From Herbidospora daliensis (GTDB lineage Bacteria > Actinomycetota > Actinomycetes > Streptosporangiales > Streptosporangiaceae), in the NCBI RefSeq assembly GCF_001570585.1, contig NZ_BBXF01000002.1, positions 434,001 through 498,000 on the forward strand: DNA of 64,000 nucleotides, in the 5' to 3' direction. Below, in pieces: positions 9,134 to 19,738 of the stretch. The notes beneath the pieces were generated by a model. The model did no database searches. It was not told the DNA's origin and saw nothing but the letters and a program-made list of their open reading frames with translations. The position numbers and the translations under genes are program-made. The stretch's first letter is position 1; each line of letters begins with the position of its first letter.

Positions 9134-9502
9134 TCACCGGCGGCGGCGCCGCTCGACCCCCGGCTGGGGGGCGAGGGCGAGGTTCCGGCGCTCCCAGTCG
9201 ACGTAGCGCCCGCTCTCGCCCAGCAGCGACGTCGCCAGCCAGAGGAAGACACCGAAGTCGTCGACCACACCGAGCGCCAGGAACAGCGCCTCCGGGACGA
9301 CGTCGACCGGGCTCACGATGTAGAGGATCGCGGCCCCCATCAGGGCCAGCTTCCCCTTGCCGAGCTCGCGGTAGTCACCGCGCATCGCACCGGCCAGCAT
9401 GCGGGGCAGGGCGCGGACACGGGCGCCCAGACCCGGACTGCCCGGCCTGGAGATGTCCTGGTAGGCCTTGTACGCCTGCGCAGCCCGTCGTGCCTTGACC
9501 AT
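9134..9502 (-). CDS. YkvA/DUF1232-family membrane protein
   Basis: A 122-residue protein. The DUF1232 signature is seen near residues 60-82 (YIVSPVDVVPEAL followed by GVVDD), inside one or two hydrophobic helices. A basic N-terminus and an Arg-rich tail flank it. The function of the family is not known. Confidence 0.85.
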   Translation of the reverse strand: MVKARRAAQAYKAYQDISRPGSPGLGARVRALPRMLAGAMRGDYRELGKGKLALMGAAILYIVSPVDVVPEALFLALGVVDDFGVFLWLATSLLGESGRYVDWERRNLALAPQPGVERRRRR

Positions 9503-9562
9503 GATTGCCTCCCTGCCCGGCCATTTGCCCCGATAACGGAGGACTTTGCGGCGTTGGTTCCG

Positions 9563-10510
9563 TTACCTCGGGGCCAGATTCCTAACCGTTTGGTCCATCG
9601 GCAGGTCACCGAGGTCAAGCGGGGCCAGAACCGGCGTGGAGAGGCCGTTCCGAACGTACTCGTTCACCCGCGCCCGGCACTGCTCCGCCGTGCCATGGAT
9701 GATCAGATCGTCGACCACCTCATCGGGGATGGCCTTGAGCGCCCCGGCACGATCCCCGGCCGCCCACGCCTCGTGCATCGGCCGCAACACCTCACCCCGC
9801 CCGAGCCAGTCGTGAAACGCCGCGTACACGGGCACCGTGAGATACCCGGCGATCATCCGCCGCCCCACGGCCCTGACCCGATCGACATCGTCACTGACGA
9901 TGACGAAGAGCCGCGCGATCAGCTCGGTCTCGTCGCCGATCACCCCCCGAACCTTCTGTACGTCACCCGGAGACAACCAATTGGTGATCACCCCATCGGC
10001 CTCGGTGGCGGCGAGCCGCAACATCCGCGGTCGTAGGGCGGCCAGCACGATCTTCGGCGGGGTCGCGGGCGCCCGCTCCAGCTTGAACCCCTTGACGGCG
10101 AAGGTCTCATAGGTCTCACTGACCTTCTCCCCGTTGAGCGCCGCCCGGAGGAACCGCAACGTGTCACGCGTGCGGGCGTAGGGCTTCACGAACTCCCCGG
10201 CGTTCCACCGCTCGACGATGGCAGGAGACGAGGCCCCGATCCCGAGCAGAAACCGCCCAGGAGCCCGATCGGCGACCGTGGCCGCCGTCATGGCCAGCAA
10301 CCCCGGCCCACGCGTGGAGACCGGAACGATGGCCGTCCCGAGCCGCAGTTCCGGAGCCCACTCGGCGGCCAGCGCCAGCGGAGTGAACCCGTCGTTCCCG
10401 TTGACCTCGGCCGACCAGGCGTCGGTGTAACCAAGGGAAGGCAACTCGGCGATCAGGTCTCGATCGAGCCCGCTCCCCGCGAACGGGATGGTGATTCCCC
10501 AACGCGCCAC
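9563..10510 (-). CDS. LLM-class, probably F420-dependent, oxidoreductase
   Basis: A 315-residue luciferase-like monooxygenase-fold enzyme. The TIM-barrel features are visible: a GYTDAWSAE strand, LRLGTAIVPVSTR, the RFLLGIGASSP loop typical of F420-binding members, and a C-terminal LDLGDLP segment. It likely uses coenzyme F420 or flavin; the substrate is unknown. The GTG start has an excellent GGGAGGG ribosome site. It is divergent from the repeat ORF at 10605. Confidence 0.87.
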   Translation of the reverse strand: MARWGITIPFAGSGLDRDLIAELPSLGYTDAWSAEVNGNDGFTPLALAAEWAPELRLGTAIVPVSTRGPGLLAMTAATVADRAPGRFLLGIGASSPAIVERWNAGEFVKPYARTRDTLRFLRAALNGEKVSETYETFAVKGFKLERAPATPPKIVLAALRPRMLRLAATEADGVITNWLSPGDVQKVRGVIGDETELIARLFVIVSDDVDRVRAVGRRMIAGYLTVPVYAAFHDWLGRGEVLRPMHEAWAAGDRAGALKAIPDEVVDDLIIHGTAEQCRARVNEYVRNGLSTPVLAPLDLGDLPMDQTVRNLAPR

Positions 10511-10550
10511 AGTTGCCCTCCCGGCTTCTTCGATTGTGAGGGCACGAGCA

Positions 10551-10566
10551 TACCAACCGTTCGGTA
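10551..10566. promoter_or_regulatory. Imperfect palindrome between LLM gene and repeat ORF
   Basis: TACCAACCGTTCGGTA, with TACC/GGTA ends and 12 of 16 positions symmetric. The ACCGTTCGGT core resembles TetR-type operators, but no cognate regulator is adjacent. Confidence 0.3.
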
Positions 10567-10604
10567 CGTCGGGTAAATGCCCTCTGAGCTGCTAGAACGA
10601 AGAA

Positions 10605-12041
10605 ATGGCAGATATCCCGGTGGAAGTGAGAACGTCCTGTCACGCGGAAATGCGCGGACCGTGGGTCGAGGTGACCTGCGAACGAAGCGAAACGGTCCGA
10701 CCGCCCGGGGCGTGGCCGACGCCGCCTCGACCGGCGTCGGCCGGGGAGTCGGGGTGGGTCTGGCTGCCGGTGGTGCGTCGGCCGACGCGGGCGTTCCTGG
10801 CTGTGCCGGTGACGATTCCGGTGCTGATCAGACCGGTGGTACTGGTCCGGGTGCCGGCGAGCACGCTCATATACATGCCTGGCGCGCCGCGTCCGGTGTA
10901 TCTGCCTCTAGCGCCGCGTCCGGTATATCTTCCGGGCGCGCCGCGTCCGGCGATGCTGCTGCCCATCGCCATCCGGATCCCGCCTGCGAAGCCGCTGACC
11001 ATCAAAATCCCGGTCGCCACATTCCTGGCCCAACTCGTGGACACCACCCACGCGGAACCCGTTGTGGAGACCGCACCTGTAGACAGACCAGTCGTGGAGA
11101 CCATCCCGGCAAATGGGCCGCCTGTGGATACGGTCGTTGTGGATAGACCGCCCGTAGATCGAAGCGCCGCCCACAACCTGGCGGCAAACAATGCGACTAC
11201 GAGTTCACCCGCCACGACCCCATCAGCTGTGGATAAGCCCGCAGAGACGCAAGCCGCCCACAATCCCGCTGGGGAAAACCCCACTGTGGATAGACCGGCT
11301 GTGGATAGACCGGCTGTGGATAGACCGGCTGTGGATAGACCGGCTGTGGATAGACCGGCTGTGGATAGACCGGCTGTGGATAGACCGGCTGTGGGAGAGC
11401 TATCCACCGCAGTTCCTGTGGACAAGGCATCGCCCCAAGGTCAAGCCACTGCGCCGGAGCACGGCCCCGGCCACCCCATCAATCCGAAGGCGCTCACTCA
11501 GCCCGTACAGGCAAAAACCTCGAAGGCCCCCTATAAGCCGGCATTCGGCGAGTCCCCAAAACGCCCTGCTAATCCAGCGAATCCGCCTGCCCAGAACTCG
11601 CCGAGTGAGAACACGCCCGCCGAAGCGCAGGCACCGGCCAGTGCGACCGCGCCCAAGCCGCCCGCTCTCGCGCCCGTCCCGGCACCTGCGACCAAACCTG
11701 CCGCCAGGACTGCCCCGGAATCGGCTCCCGGCCCTGCTGCGGATCCCGCTACCAACCGTGCTGCGACTCCCGGTGCGAACCCCGCTGCCGGTCCTGCTGC
11801 CGATCCCGCCTCGGATCCCGCTGCTCCGCCCGGACCAGGCGTTCCCCCTGCCGAAGCGCCCGGGCCGGTGCGGATCGACTCCGTTCCGCTGGCCGACGGG
11901 GCGATTGCGCGGGCGCGGAAGCGGATGGCTCAGGCAGCCACCACGCATCGCCCTACTGATCGGGAGGCCGTCGTGGTCGTGCTCTTCACGGGGGTGATCG
12001 CCGTCGCGGCCGGGGCGGTGCTCAGGCGGCGCCGGCGTTAG
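10605..12041 (+). CDS. Pro/Ala-rich repeat ORF carrying DnaA-box repeats; predicted tail-anchored protein
   Basis: A 478-codon frame from ATG 10605. Residues 1-90 are mixed. Three 9-residue APRPVYLP-like repeats follow (from 10881), then a linker with seven perfect VDRPA repeats, a long Pro/Ala region, and a C-terminal hydrophobic helix (VVVVLFTGVIAVAAGAVL) ending in five Arg. The layout suggests a membrane-anchored disordered protein. Codon use is unlike its neighbours: AGA, ATA, CTT and TAT recur, and the repeats always use the rare Arg codon AGA. The DNA repeats are DnaA boxes (TGTGGATAG), so selection may act on DNA rather than protein. Coding is probable but unproven; I do not recognise a family. 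Confidence 0.55.
   Translation: MADIPVEVRTSCHAEMRGPWVEVTCERSETVRPPGAWPTPPRPASAGESGWVWLPVVRRPTRAFLAVPVTIPVLIRPVVLVRVPASTLIYMPGAPRPVYLPLAPRPVYLPGAPRPAMLLPIAIRIPPAKPLTIKIPVATFLAQLVDTTHAEPVVETAPVDRPVVETIPANGPPVDTVVVDRPPVDRSAAHNLAANNATTSSPATTPSAVDKPAETQAAHNPAGENPTVDRPAVDRPAVDRPAVDRPAVDRPAVDRPAVDRPAVGELSTAVPVDKASPQGQATAPEHGPGHPINPKALTQPVQAKTSKAPYKPAFGESPKRPANPANPPAQNSPSENTPAEAQAPASATAPKPPALAPVPAPATKPAARTAPESAPGPAADPATNRAATPGANPAAGPAADPASDPAAPPGPGVPPAEAPGPVRIDSVPLADGAIARARKRMAQAATTHRPTDREAVVVVLFTGVIAVAAGAVLRRRRR
10881..10961 (+). repeat. Three tandem 27-bp repeats encoding APRPVYLP-like units
   Basis: Units at 10881-10907, 10908-10934 and 10935-10961 share a GCGCCGCGTCCGG core. They sit upstream of the 15-bp repeats in the same frame. 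Confidence 0.75.
11123..11425 (+). repeat. DnaA-box array inside the ORF, with seven tandem 15-bp repeats
   Basis: The 15-bp unit TGTGGATAGACCGGC occurs seven times without error at 11285-11389. Each unit starts with TGTGGATAG, one base from the DnaA box TGTGGATAA. Flanking it are a perfect TGTGGATAA (11228-11236), a perfect actinobacterial-type TGTGGACAA (11417-11425), another TGTGGATAG (11138-11146) and TGTGGATAC (11123-11131). All eleven are in the same orientation. Confidence 0.8.
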
Positions 12042-12786
12042 GGAGCAGGCGGTCGATCTCGTCGTATCGGACCTGGGCCTCCTTGAGGGGCCCCGGGTCC
12101 ACCGCGCCCTCGATCCCGTATGGCTGCGAGATCAGGTGGATCACCACGATCCCCGTCACCACCGTCGCGACCCGGACCACGTCGGCGATCACTGACGGCA
12201 ACGTCGGCCGGCGGCGCAGGGCCCACGGCAGGGCGATCACCAGCAAGCCCGACACGACCATCGACACCATGAAGACCGATTCCAGGCCCGACGTCGCGTT
12301 GTCGGCTCGAACCGTTCGGGCGTGCGACACCTCCGCGGCACGGGCCAGGGCTTCCGCGCGCAGTTCCGAGTCGGTCGCGGGCAGCTTCAGCATCGCGGTC
12401 CGCAGCGAGTCCAGGGTCACTCCGGTCCGCGCGTCCAGGGACGCCTCGCGCATGCGGGGCCAGTCGAGTTCGACCGTCTGGGTCGTGTACGCCCGCACCA
12501 GATCCCGCACCTCGGCCGACTGCGGCAGCGGCGCCACCGCCCAGTACAGCTCGACCAGGCTCTCCGATTCGGCCCGCACGTCGGCGTCCGAGGCCGAGAT
12601 GGCGTCGCGGCACAGCACGACCGCGTAGGCCACGACCACCAGGAACACCGCGAGGGCCAGGTTGACCGCGAAGTCGATGGGCCCGGCGCCGCCCTCCTCG
12701 TCGGACCGTCCGCTGCGTCGCAGCCACGTCAGCACCGCGAACAGGGCCACCACGACAATCGCCACAAACCCGAAGACCCATACCAT
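12022..12786 (-). CDS. DUF4239-like membrane protein
   Basis: A 254-residue protein with about four transmembrane helices: two near the N-terminus (MVWVFGFVAIVVVALFAVL and a second near 40-60) and two after residue 170. A helical, acidic soluble domain lies between. The arrangement fits DUF4239 (bestrophin-like) proteins of unknown function. It converges on the repeat ORF with a 20-bp overlap. Confidence 0.7.
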   Translation of the reverse strand: MVWVFGFVAIVVVALFAVLTWLRRSGRSDEEGGAGPIDFAVNLALAVFLVVVAYAVVLCRDAISASDADVRAESESLVELYWAVAPLPQSAEVRDLVRAYTTQTVELDWPRMREASLDARTGVTLDSLRTAMLKLPATDSELRAEALARAAEVSHARTVRADNATSGLESVFMVSMVVSGLLVIALPWALRRRPTLPSVIADVVRVATVVTGIVVIHLISQPYGIEGAVDPGPLKEAQVRYDEIDRLLPNAGAA

Positions 12787-12805
12787 GTGACTGAGAGTAA
12801 TCAGA

Positions 12806-13462
12806 TCATTCCCGCAATTCGCGGACCACCTCGATGAAATCTCGTGTCACACCACGCAAACCCGGCAGGTAGGAAAGCGCGACCAAACGATCGACCAAGG
12901 GCACGCTGCGGTCGATGAGCCGATAGGTGCGTTCGCATCCGGGCGAGGTGTCGTGCACCCAGAAAAGCACCACCCCCATCGACAGCAGCCACAGGAGTTC
13001 GGGCAGTTCGGCCCGCAATTCCGGGTCCATTCGGTCGGCGCAGCCCTCGACCACCTCGCGATAGAGCGCCACCGAGGAATCGCGTGCCGGGGCCGATTCG
13101 GCGCTGAAAGGGCTCAGCGGATTGTCGGGCTCGGCCGCGTGCTTGAAGAATTTCACCGCGAACGCGTGGTAGGGCTCGGAAACCCGGACCCACGCGCTGA
13201 GCACGCCGTGCAGCCGGGGCGCGAACGCCCTTTCGCGGGCGAGGATTTCCCGGCTGGCCGCCTCGTGGGCCGACTGGGCCTGGTCGTAATAGGCCTGGAT
13301 CAGCTGTTCTTTGGAAGCGAAGTAGTAATAGGCGCTGCCGACGGAAACCCCGGCCTCGGCCGCGATCGCGCGCATCGTCGTCGCGTCGTACCCCCGCTCA
13401 CGGAAAAGCCGCAGCGCGGTCTCCACGATGAGATCCCTGCTCGACCTGGGCACATCGGTCAC
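12806..13462 (-). CDS. TetR-family transcriptional regulator
   Basis: A 218-residue TetR protein starting at GTG 13462. The DNA-binding helix-turn-helix is AGVSVGSAYYYFASKEQLI near residues 33-51. The C-terminal domain is long and helical and includes SPGCERTYRLIDRSVPLVDRL. It lies 19 bp upstream of the DUF4239 gene on the same strand, so the pair may be one unit. Ligand unknown. Confidence 0.9.
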   Translation of the reverse strand: MTDVPRSSRDLIVETALRLFRERGYDATTMRAIAAEAGVSVGSAYYYFASKEQLIQAYYDQAQSAHEAASREILARERAFAPRLHGVLSAWVRVSEPYHAFAVKFFKHAAEPDNPLSPFSAESAPARDSSVALYREVVEGCADRMDPELRAELPELLWLLSMGVVLFWVHDTSPGCERTYRLIDRSVPLVDRLVALSYLPGLRGVTRDFIEVVRELRE

Positions 13463-13621
13463 TGTACGTCTCCAGCCCCCGTCAGGTCATGAACCCACCA
13501 GATGATGGCCGAGTTACCCCAAACACTCCGCCTCTCCGAGGGTGGCTCACCCCCGGGCGTGGGAGTTAAGCCATTGATCAAGCTCCCCCACCGCGCTACG
13601 GAGAGTAATGGGGGAAGTAGA

Positions 13622-14221
13622 ATGACCCAACGCACGACCGGCTGGAGTGTCACCGGGTTGACCGTTCTCGCCTTGGTCACACTCCCCGGCCAAACGGCCG
13701 CCGCCGACGCCCAACGCGCCAGACCGGAGCTGACCTTCCGCCCCGTCGAAGCGCCTCAGGGGGTGCGCACCGCATTCCGTACGGGAGTGCTGAAAGTGCG
13801 TTACTGGACCTGGCGCCGCGCGATGAACACCCGCCTGCACCACAACTACGCGATGAACCGAATACGGAAGGCGGGCCTCGGCTGGCGTTCCACCGGCAAC
13901 TGCGTCGACAAGCACCGCCCGACGTGTACGTCGCTGCACACCGTCAGGCTCGGCACCCTGCTGAAGACGATCGAGCTCAAGCGCATGTCGGGTTGCCGGC
14001 TGATCGTGACCGGCGGCACCGAGACCGGGCACGCCGTCGGCACCTACAGCCACGGCAACGGCTGGAAGATCGATCTGGCTCCCAGCCGCTGCCTCGACCG
14101 CTACATCACCCGCAAGCTCGAACCGAACGGCAAACGCGGCGACGGCTCCCAGCTGTACGTCTCTCCCGAGCAGGACCTGTTCGCCCGGGAGAGCGACCAC
14201 TGGGACATCCTGTTCCGCTAG
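13622..14221 (+). CDS. Secreted M15-like (DD-peptidase fold) zinc protein
   Basis: A 199-residue exported protein. The start at 13622 follows GGGGAAG; the longer frame to 13502 is unsupported. Residues 1-28 are a signal peptide. The mature domain carries SHGNGWKID (H144xxG147xxxD151), matching the HxxGxxxD zinc motif of the D-Ala-D-Ala carboxypeptidase/M15 fold, and ESDHW near the end (E190xxH193), matching the ExxH motif with general base and third ligand. Four Cys could form disulphides. It probably cleaves peptidoglycan or binds it. Its stop overlaps the asd stop region by 4 bp (convergent). Confidence 0.65.
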   Translation: MTQRTTGWSVTGLTVLALVTLPGQTAAADAQRARPELTFRPVEAPQGVRTAFRTGVLKVRYWTWRRAMNTRLHHNYAMNRIRKAGLGWRSTGNCVDKHRPTCTSLHTVRLGTLLKTIELKRMSGCRLIVTGGTETGHAVGTYSHGNGWKIDLAPSRCLDRYITRKLEPNGKRGDGSQLYVSPEQDLFARESDHWDILFR

Positions 14222-15287
14222 GCGGTGTATTCGGTGGCGACGATCAGCTCGGCGATCTCGGCCGCGTTCAGGGCCGCGCCCTTGCGCAGGTTGTCGCCAC
14301 ACACGAACAGGTCGAGCGTGTTCGGGAAGTCGAGGGCCTGCCGCACCCGGCCGACGTAGGTCGGGTCGGTGCCCACGACGTCGATCGGCATCGGGTAGAG
14401 CCCGTTGGCCGGGTCGTCGACCAGCACGACGGTCGGCGCCGCCTCCAGGATCCGGTGGGCGTCGGCCACGGTGATCTCGCGCTCGAAGGTCGCGTGGACC
14501 GCGAGCGAGTGGGTGGTGATCACCGGGACGCGCACGCAGGTCGCGGAGACCTTCAGCCCGGGGATGCCGAGGATCTTGCGCGACTCGTTGCGCAGCTTCA
14601 GCTCCTCGGACGCCCAGCCGTCTTCCTTGAGCGAGCCCGCCCACGGCACGACGTTGAACGCGACCGGCGCCGGGAAGGTGTCGTCGCCGTCGCCGAGCTT
14701 GTTCTGCAGGACCTTGCGCACGTCACCGGCGGTGGTGCCGACGGTGCGGTCTCCGGCCAGGGCCTCGACCTCGTCGTACAGGCGAGCGGAACCGGCGACC
14801 CCAGCGCCCGAGACGGCCTGGTAGGACGCCACGACGAGCTCCTTGAGCCCGAACTCCTCGTGGAGGGCGCCCATGGCGGCCATCATCGACAGGGTGGTGC
14901 AGTTGGGGGTCGAGACGATGCCCAGCGGCCGGTTGGCGGCGTCGGCCGGGTTGACCTCGGGGACGACCAGCGGGACCTGCGGGTTCATGCGGAAGGTGCC
15001 CGACTTGTCGATGACGGTCGCGCCGCGCTCGGCCGCGATCGGCACCCAGGTGGCCGACACCTCGTCGGGCACGTCGAAAATCGCGATGTCGACGCCGTCG
15101 AAGACCTCGGGGGTCAGCGCCTGGACGACCACGTCTTCGCCGCGGACCTGCAGGACCTTGCCGGCCGAACGGGCCGAGGCGACCAGGCGGATCTCGCCGT
15201 AGACGTCGTCGCGCCCGGAGATGATCTCGCGCATGACGGTGCCGACGGCACCGGTCGCGCCCACGAGGGCGAGGGTGGGCTTGGTGC

Positions 15288-15291
<4 letters not shown>
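14218..15291 (-). CDS. asd: Aspartate-semialdehyde dehydrogenase
   Basis: A 357-residue enzyme that reduces aspartyl phosphate to aspartate semialdehyde with NADPH, for Lys/DAP, Thr and Met synthesis. The N-terminal Rossmann motif is [12 protein letters not shown], and the catalytic Cys lies in STPNCTTL near residue 130. The start ATG overlaps the lysC stop (ATGA at 15291-15288), so lysC and asd form a coupled operon, as in other actinobacteria. Confidence 0.97.
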
Positions 15292-16562
<1,271 letters not shown>

Positions 16563-16642
16563 TGGATCTCTCCGAACGAATCAGGACGTGGAGTTCACAG
16601 TTTAGCTACGCACCCCAGAGGGCCAACTGAGTTAGCCCAGCA

Positions 16643-16651
16643 TGTGGACAA
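16643..16651 (+). promoter_or_regulatory. Perfect DnaA box upstream of lysC
   Basis: TGTGGACAA (reverse TTGTCCACA, the actinobacterial DnaA-box consensus) stands alone in the 91-bp gap between lysC and the DUF5063 gene. Confidence 0.5.
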
Positions 16652-16653
16652 CC

Positions 16654-17187
16654 TCAGACCGCGGTGACCTCTTCAGCCACATCGAGCCGCGTGTGGGCCA
16701 CCAGCGCCTGCAGCGCCCGCAGGGCCGCGCCGGCGTGGTTGCCCCAGGTGTTGAAGTAGGAGTACTGCCACCACCAGATGGCCTCGAGCGGCCGCCCCGC
16801 CTTGTAGTGGCGCAGCCCGTGGATCAGGTCGGCCGCCACCGCCGTCAGGTCGTCGGAGAGCCGGTAGGGGGTCACCGTGGTGTCCTTGTAGGGGTCGAAC
16901 ACCTCGGCGTAGTCGTCGACCGGGCCCAGCCGGGCCGCCAGCGCCACCCTCAGCGGGTCGATGTCGGGGTCTTCGCTGAGGGCGGGCTCGACGTTGCCCT
17001 GCAGGATCACGTCGTGAACCGCGGCGAGCTGGGAACCGGCCAGGCTGACCTGGGCGACCTCCACGAGCAGCAGCGGGAGGATGGCGTTGCCGCCCTCGCC
17101 CCCCGCCAGCCGGGTCAGGCCGTCGAGGTAGTTCTGGGCGTGCCCGGCGACCCGGTCGGCCAGGTCCTTCCACTCGTCGTCAAACAT
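16654..17187 (-). CDS. DUF5063-family protein linked to recR
   Basis: A 177-residue helical, acidic protein with a characteristic [12 protein letters not shown] segment near residues 138-149. In actinobacteria this family regularly follows recR. It overlaps the recR end by 8 bp and is therefore coupled to it. The function is unknown. Confidence 0.8.
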   Translation of the reverse strand: MFDDEWKDLADRVAGHAQNYLDGLTRLAGGEGGNAILPLLLVEVAQVSLAGSQLAAVHDVILQGNVEPALSEDPDIDPLRVALAARLGPVDDYAEVFDPYKDTTVTPYRLSDDLTAVAADLIHGLRHYKAGRPLEAIWWWQYSYFNTWGNHAGAALRALQALVAHTRLDVAEEVTAV

Positions 17188-17779
17188 CCAGCAGTCTCCG
17201 TCCTTCGAAAGCGCGGCCCAAGGTGACCTCGTCGGCGTACTCCAAGTCGCCGCCGACGGGCAGACCGCTGGCCAGCCGAGTGACCTTTAAACCCATCGGT
17301 TTGACGAGCCGGGCCAGATAGGTGGCCGTGGCCTCGCCCTCGAGGTTCGGGTCGGTGGCGAGGATGAGCTCGGTCACCTCGCCGTCGGCGAGCCGGGTCA
17401 TCAGCTCGCGAACCCGGAGGTCGTCGGGACCGACCCCGTCGATGGGACTGATCGCGCCCCCCAGCACGTGGTAGCGCCCCCGGAACTCGCGCGTCTTCTC
17501 GATCGCCACGACGTCTTTCGACTCTTCGACCACGCAGATGACGTGGGGGTCGCGACGCTGGTCGCGGCAGATCCGGCACTCCTCCTCGGAGGCCACGTTG
17601 CCGCACACGCGGCAGAACCGCACCTTCTCCTTGACCTCGAGAAGGGCGTGGGCCAGCCGTTTGACGTCGGCCGGATCGGCCGACAGCAGGTGGAACGCGA
17701 TGCGCTGCGCGCTCTTGGGACCGACGCCGGGCAGCAGGCCCAGCTCGTCGATCAGGTTCTGGACGACGCCTTCGTACAT
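17180..17779 (-). CDS. recR: Recombination mediator protein RecR
   Basis: A 199-residue protein of normal length. It contains the N-terminal helix-hairpin-helix ([20 protein letters not shown]), the C4 zinc finger (CRVCGN and CRIC pairs near residues 54-69), a Toprim domain ([22 protein letters not shown]) and the C-terminal ATP-site region. It acts with RecF/RecO in gap repair. It starts 2 bp after the ybaB stop. Confidence 0.97.
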   Translation of the reverse strand: MYEGVVQNLIDELGLLPGVGPKSAQRIAFHLLSADPADVKRLAHALLEVKEKVRFCRVCGNVASEEECRICRDQRRDPHVICVVEESKDVVAIEKTREFRGRYHVLGGAISPIDGVGPDDLRVRELMTRLADGEVTELILATDPNLEGEATATYLARLVKPMGLKVTRLASGLPVGGDLEYADEVTLGRAFEGRRLLDV

Positions 17780-17781
17780 AT

Positions 17782-18114
17782 CTAGAAACCTGGGAGCTGA
17801 CCGAGGCCTTGCGACAGCGGGCCGAGCTTCTCCTGCTGGAGCTCGCCGGCGGCGCGGACGGCGTCGCGCACGGCCGCGATGACCAGATCGGCGACGGTCT
17901 CGGCCGTCTCGGCGGCGTCACCGGAGTCGATGACCTTCGGGTTGATCTTCAGTTCGAGCAGCTCGCCACTGCCGTTGACGGTCGCCACAACCAGGCCCCC
18001 GCCCGCGCTCCCCTGAACCTCGGCGTCGTTGAGCTCCTGCTGCGCCGAGACGAGCTGCTGCTGCATGAGCTGAGCCTGCTCCAGCAACTGCTGCAGGTTG
18101 ACTTCTGGGTTCAC
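17782..18114 (-). CDS. YbaB/EbfC-family nucleoid-associated protein
   Basis: A 110-residue protein with an N-terminal coiled-coil of Gln-rich heptads ([19 protein letters not shown]), a [20 protein letters not shown] core and a C-terminal Gly/Leu tail. It binds DNA as a dimer. It heads the ybaB-recR-DUF5063 operon with a TGAGGAG ribosome site. In many actinobacteria it follows dnaX directly; here two plus-strand genes intervene. Confidence 0.93.
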   Translation of the reverse strand: MNPEVNLQQLLEQAQLMQQQLVSAQQELNDAEVQGSAGGGLVVATVNGSGELLELKINPKVIDSGDAAETAETVADLVIAAVRDAVRAAGELQQEKLGPLSQGLGQLPGF

Positions 18115-18392
18115 AATCGTGCGCTCCTCAGCGACCGGCGACGTAGTTCGTCCCGACCGAGCCTACGGTGTTTGCCGCTCATCTGACACCGGAGCACGGA
18201 GCGTGTTCATTGGTGCGGCCCTGGCCGGGTCCCGGCCCCCCTCCAAGCGTCCGAGACCCGGCCTTTCCACCCCGGGTCGGCCGCGGCCCGGAGTGGCGGA
18301 ACCAAACGTAGGCACTGGAACGTTGCATACAGGTTGCGATCAATCGGTTACTCCTGGAGATTGTGGATCAGCATCCGGGAGGGTTGGGGCCT

Positions 18393-19727
18393 GTGAGATC
18401 ACGCGACACGATCATCTCGGCGTCATGGCGCCGTTCACTCGCCGCCGGGGTCGACCCCGGCGTCCGCGCGGCCCCGCTGGTCTACGACCCCACCGACGTC
18501 CCGGCCGCCCGCGCCGCGCATCCGCTACGTGAGCTGATGCCCCTTCTCCGCCACACGCTGTTGCAGATCGCCGACGAGGCGGCCCACATCATGGTGGTCA
18601 CCGACGCCGCCGGGAACATCCTCTGGCGCGACGGCCACCACGAGGTCCTCCGCCAGGGCGACCGCATCGGCCTGGCCGACGGTTTCGCCTGGTCGGAGTC
18701 CGCCGTCGGCACCAACGGCATCGGCACCGCCCTGGCGGCCGGGGTCCCCACGAGCGTCTACGGCGAGCAGCACCACATCGAGGTCCTCCACGGCTGGTCG
18801 TGCGTCGGCGCCCCGATCGTCGACCCCGACACGGGCGCGGTGCTGGGCTGCGTCGACATCAGCGGCATCGCCAGTTCCCTGCCCCCGGCCACGGTCGCCC
18901 TGGTCGGCGCGGCCGCCCAGCTGGCCGAGAGCCACCTCGCCCTGCGCATGCGGGAGAACGACGAGCGCATCCGCACCCGCCACGCCACCCGCTCGGGCCT
19001 GCTGGTGTCGTGCAGCGGCCGGGTCATCGCCGGAGAACGGTTCCAGGGGGAACGTGTTTCACTCCCGTCAGAGGGCGGCCGGGTCGTGCTGCCCGACGGC
19101 CGCGTGGGCGACGTGGAGTTCCTCGGCGACTCCTACCTGGTCGACTGCCGTCGCGGCGGCCCGCCCCCGCTGTCGCTGACCCTCCTCGGCGGCACCCCGT
19201 TCGCCGACTACAGCGGCCGACGCGTGCCCCTCTCGCTGCGCCACGCGGAGATCCTGACCCTCCTGGCCACCCACCCGCGCGGCCTGACCGCCGAACAGCT
19301 CTCCTTCCTCCTGTACGGCGACGACGGCAACCCCGTGACCATCCGTGCGGAGATCCACCGGCTCCGCGCGCAGCTGCCCGGCGCCGTGGCGGCGAAGCCA
19401 TACCGCCTGGTCGGCGAGGTCGACACCGACCTCCAGACGGTCCGCAGGGCGTTGTCCACCGGCGACCTCGACACGGTCGTCAACCGCTACCAGGGCCCGC
19501 TGCTGCCCCGGTCGGAGTCCTTCGAGATCCGCCGCGAAAGGAACGAACTGGAAGCCCGCGTGAGGTCCGAGATCCTGGGCAAGGGGTCCGCGACGCACCT
19601 TTGGAGTTATGCACAGACCAGCGGAGGCCACGACGACGTCGCGATCCTGGAGCGCATCATGTCGATCGTCCCGGCGGACGACCACCGACACGCGGCTGCG
19701 TCGGTCCGCCTCACCCACTCCTTCTAG
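18393..19727 (+). CDS. GAF-domain transcriptional regulator
   Basis: About 444 residues. A short helical start (SASWRRSLAAGVDP) is typical of GAF sensors upstream of aldehyde or alcohol dehydrogenases. The GAF domain spans about 65-200 (WSESAVGTNGIGTALA, CVGAPIVDPDTG). An OmpR-type winged helix lies near 285-360 (LRHAEILTLLATHP, AEIHRLRAQLPG). GTG 18393 has a GGGAGGG site with good spacing; GTG 18363 also exists but its GGAG is too close. It is followed after 11 bp by a secreted protein. Here it has no dehydrogenase neighbour, so the target is unclear. Confidence 0.82.
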   Translation: MRSRDTIISASWRRSLAAGVDPGVRAAPLVYDPTDVPAARAAHPLRELMPLLRHTLLQIADEAAHIMVVTDAAGNILWRDGHHEVLRQGDRIGLADGFAWSESAVGTNGIGTALAAGVPTSVYGEQHHIEVLHGWSCVGAPIVDPDTGAVLGCVDISGIASSLPPATVALVGAAAQLAESHLALRMRENDERIRTRHATRSGLLVSCSGRVIAGERFQGERVSLPSEGGRVVLPDGRVGDVEFLGDSYLVDCRRGGPPPLSLTLLGGTPFADYSGRRVPLSLRHAEILTLLATHPRGLTAEQLSFLLYGDDGNPVTIRAEIHRLRAQLPGAVAAKPYRLVGEVDTDLQTVRRALSTGDLDTVVNRYQGPLLPRSESFEIRRERNELEARVRSEILGKGSATHLWSYAQTSGGHDDVAILERIMSIVPADDHRHAAASVRLTHSF

Positions 19728-19738
19728 GGAGACCTTCG

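Noticed and set aside
11285-11389. CRISPR array
   Set aside because: Units are 15 bp with no spacers and are in frame in an ORF.
11191-11997. Alternative plus frame with repeats of LWIDR over the DnaA-box region
   Set aside because: A side effect of 15-bp repeats in all frames; composition is basic and Pro/Arg-rich with no gene-like features.
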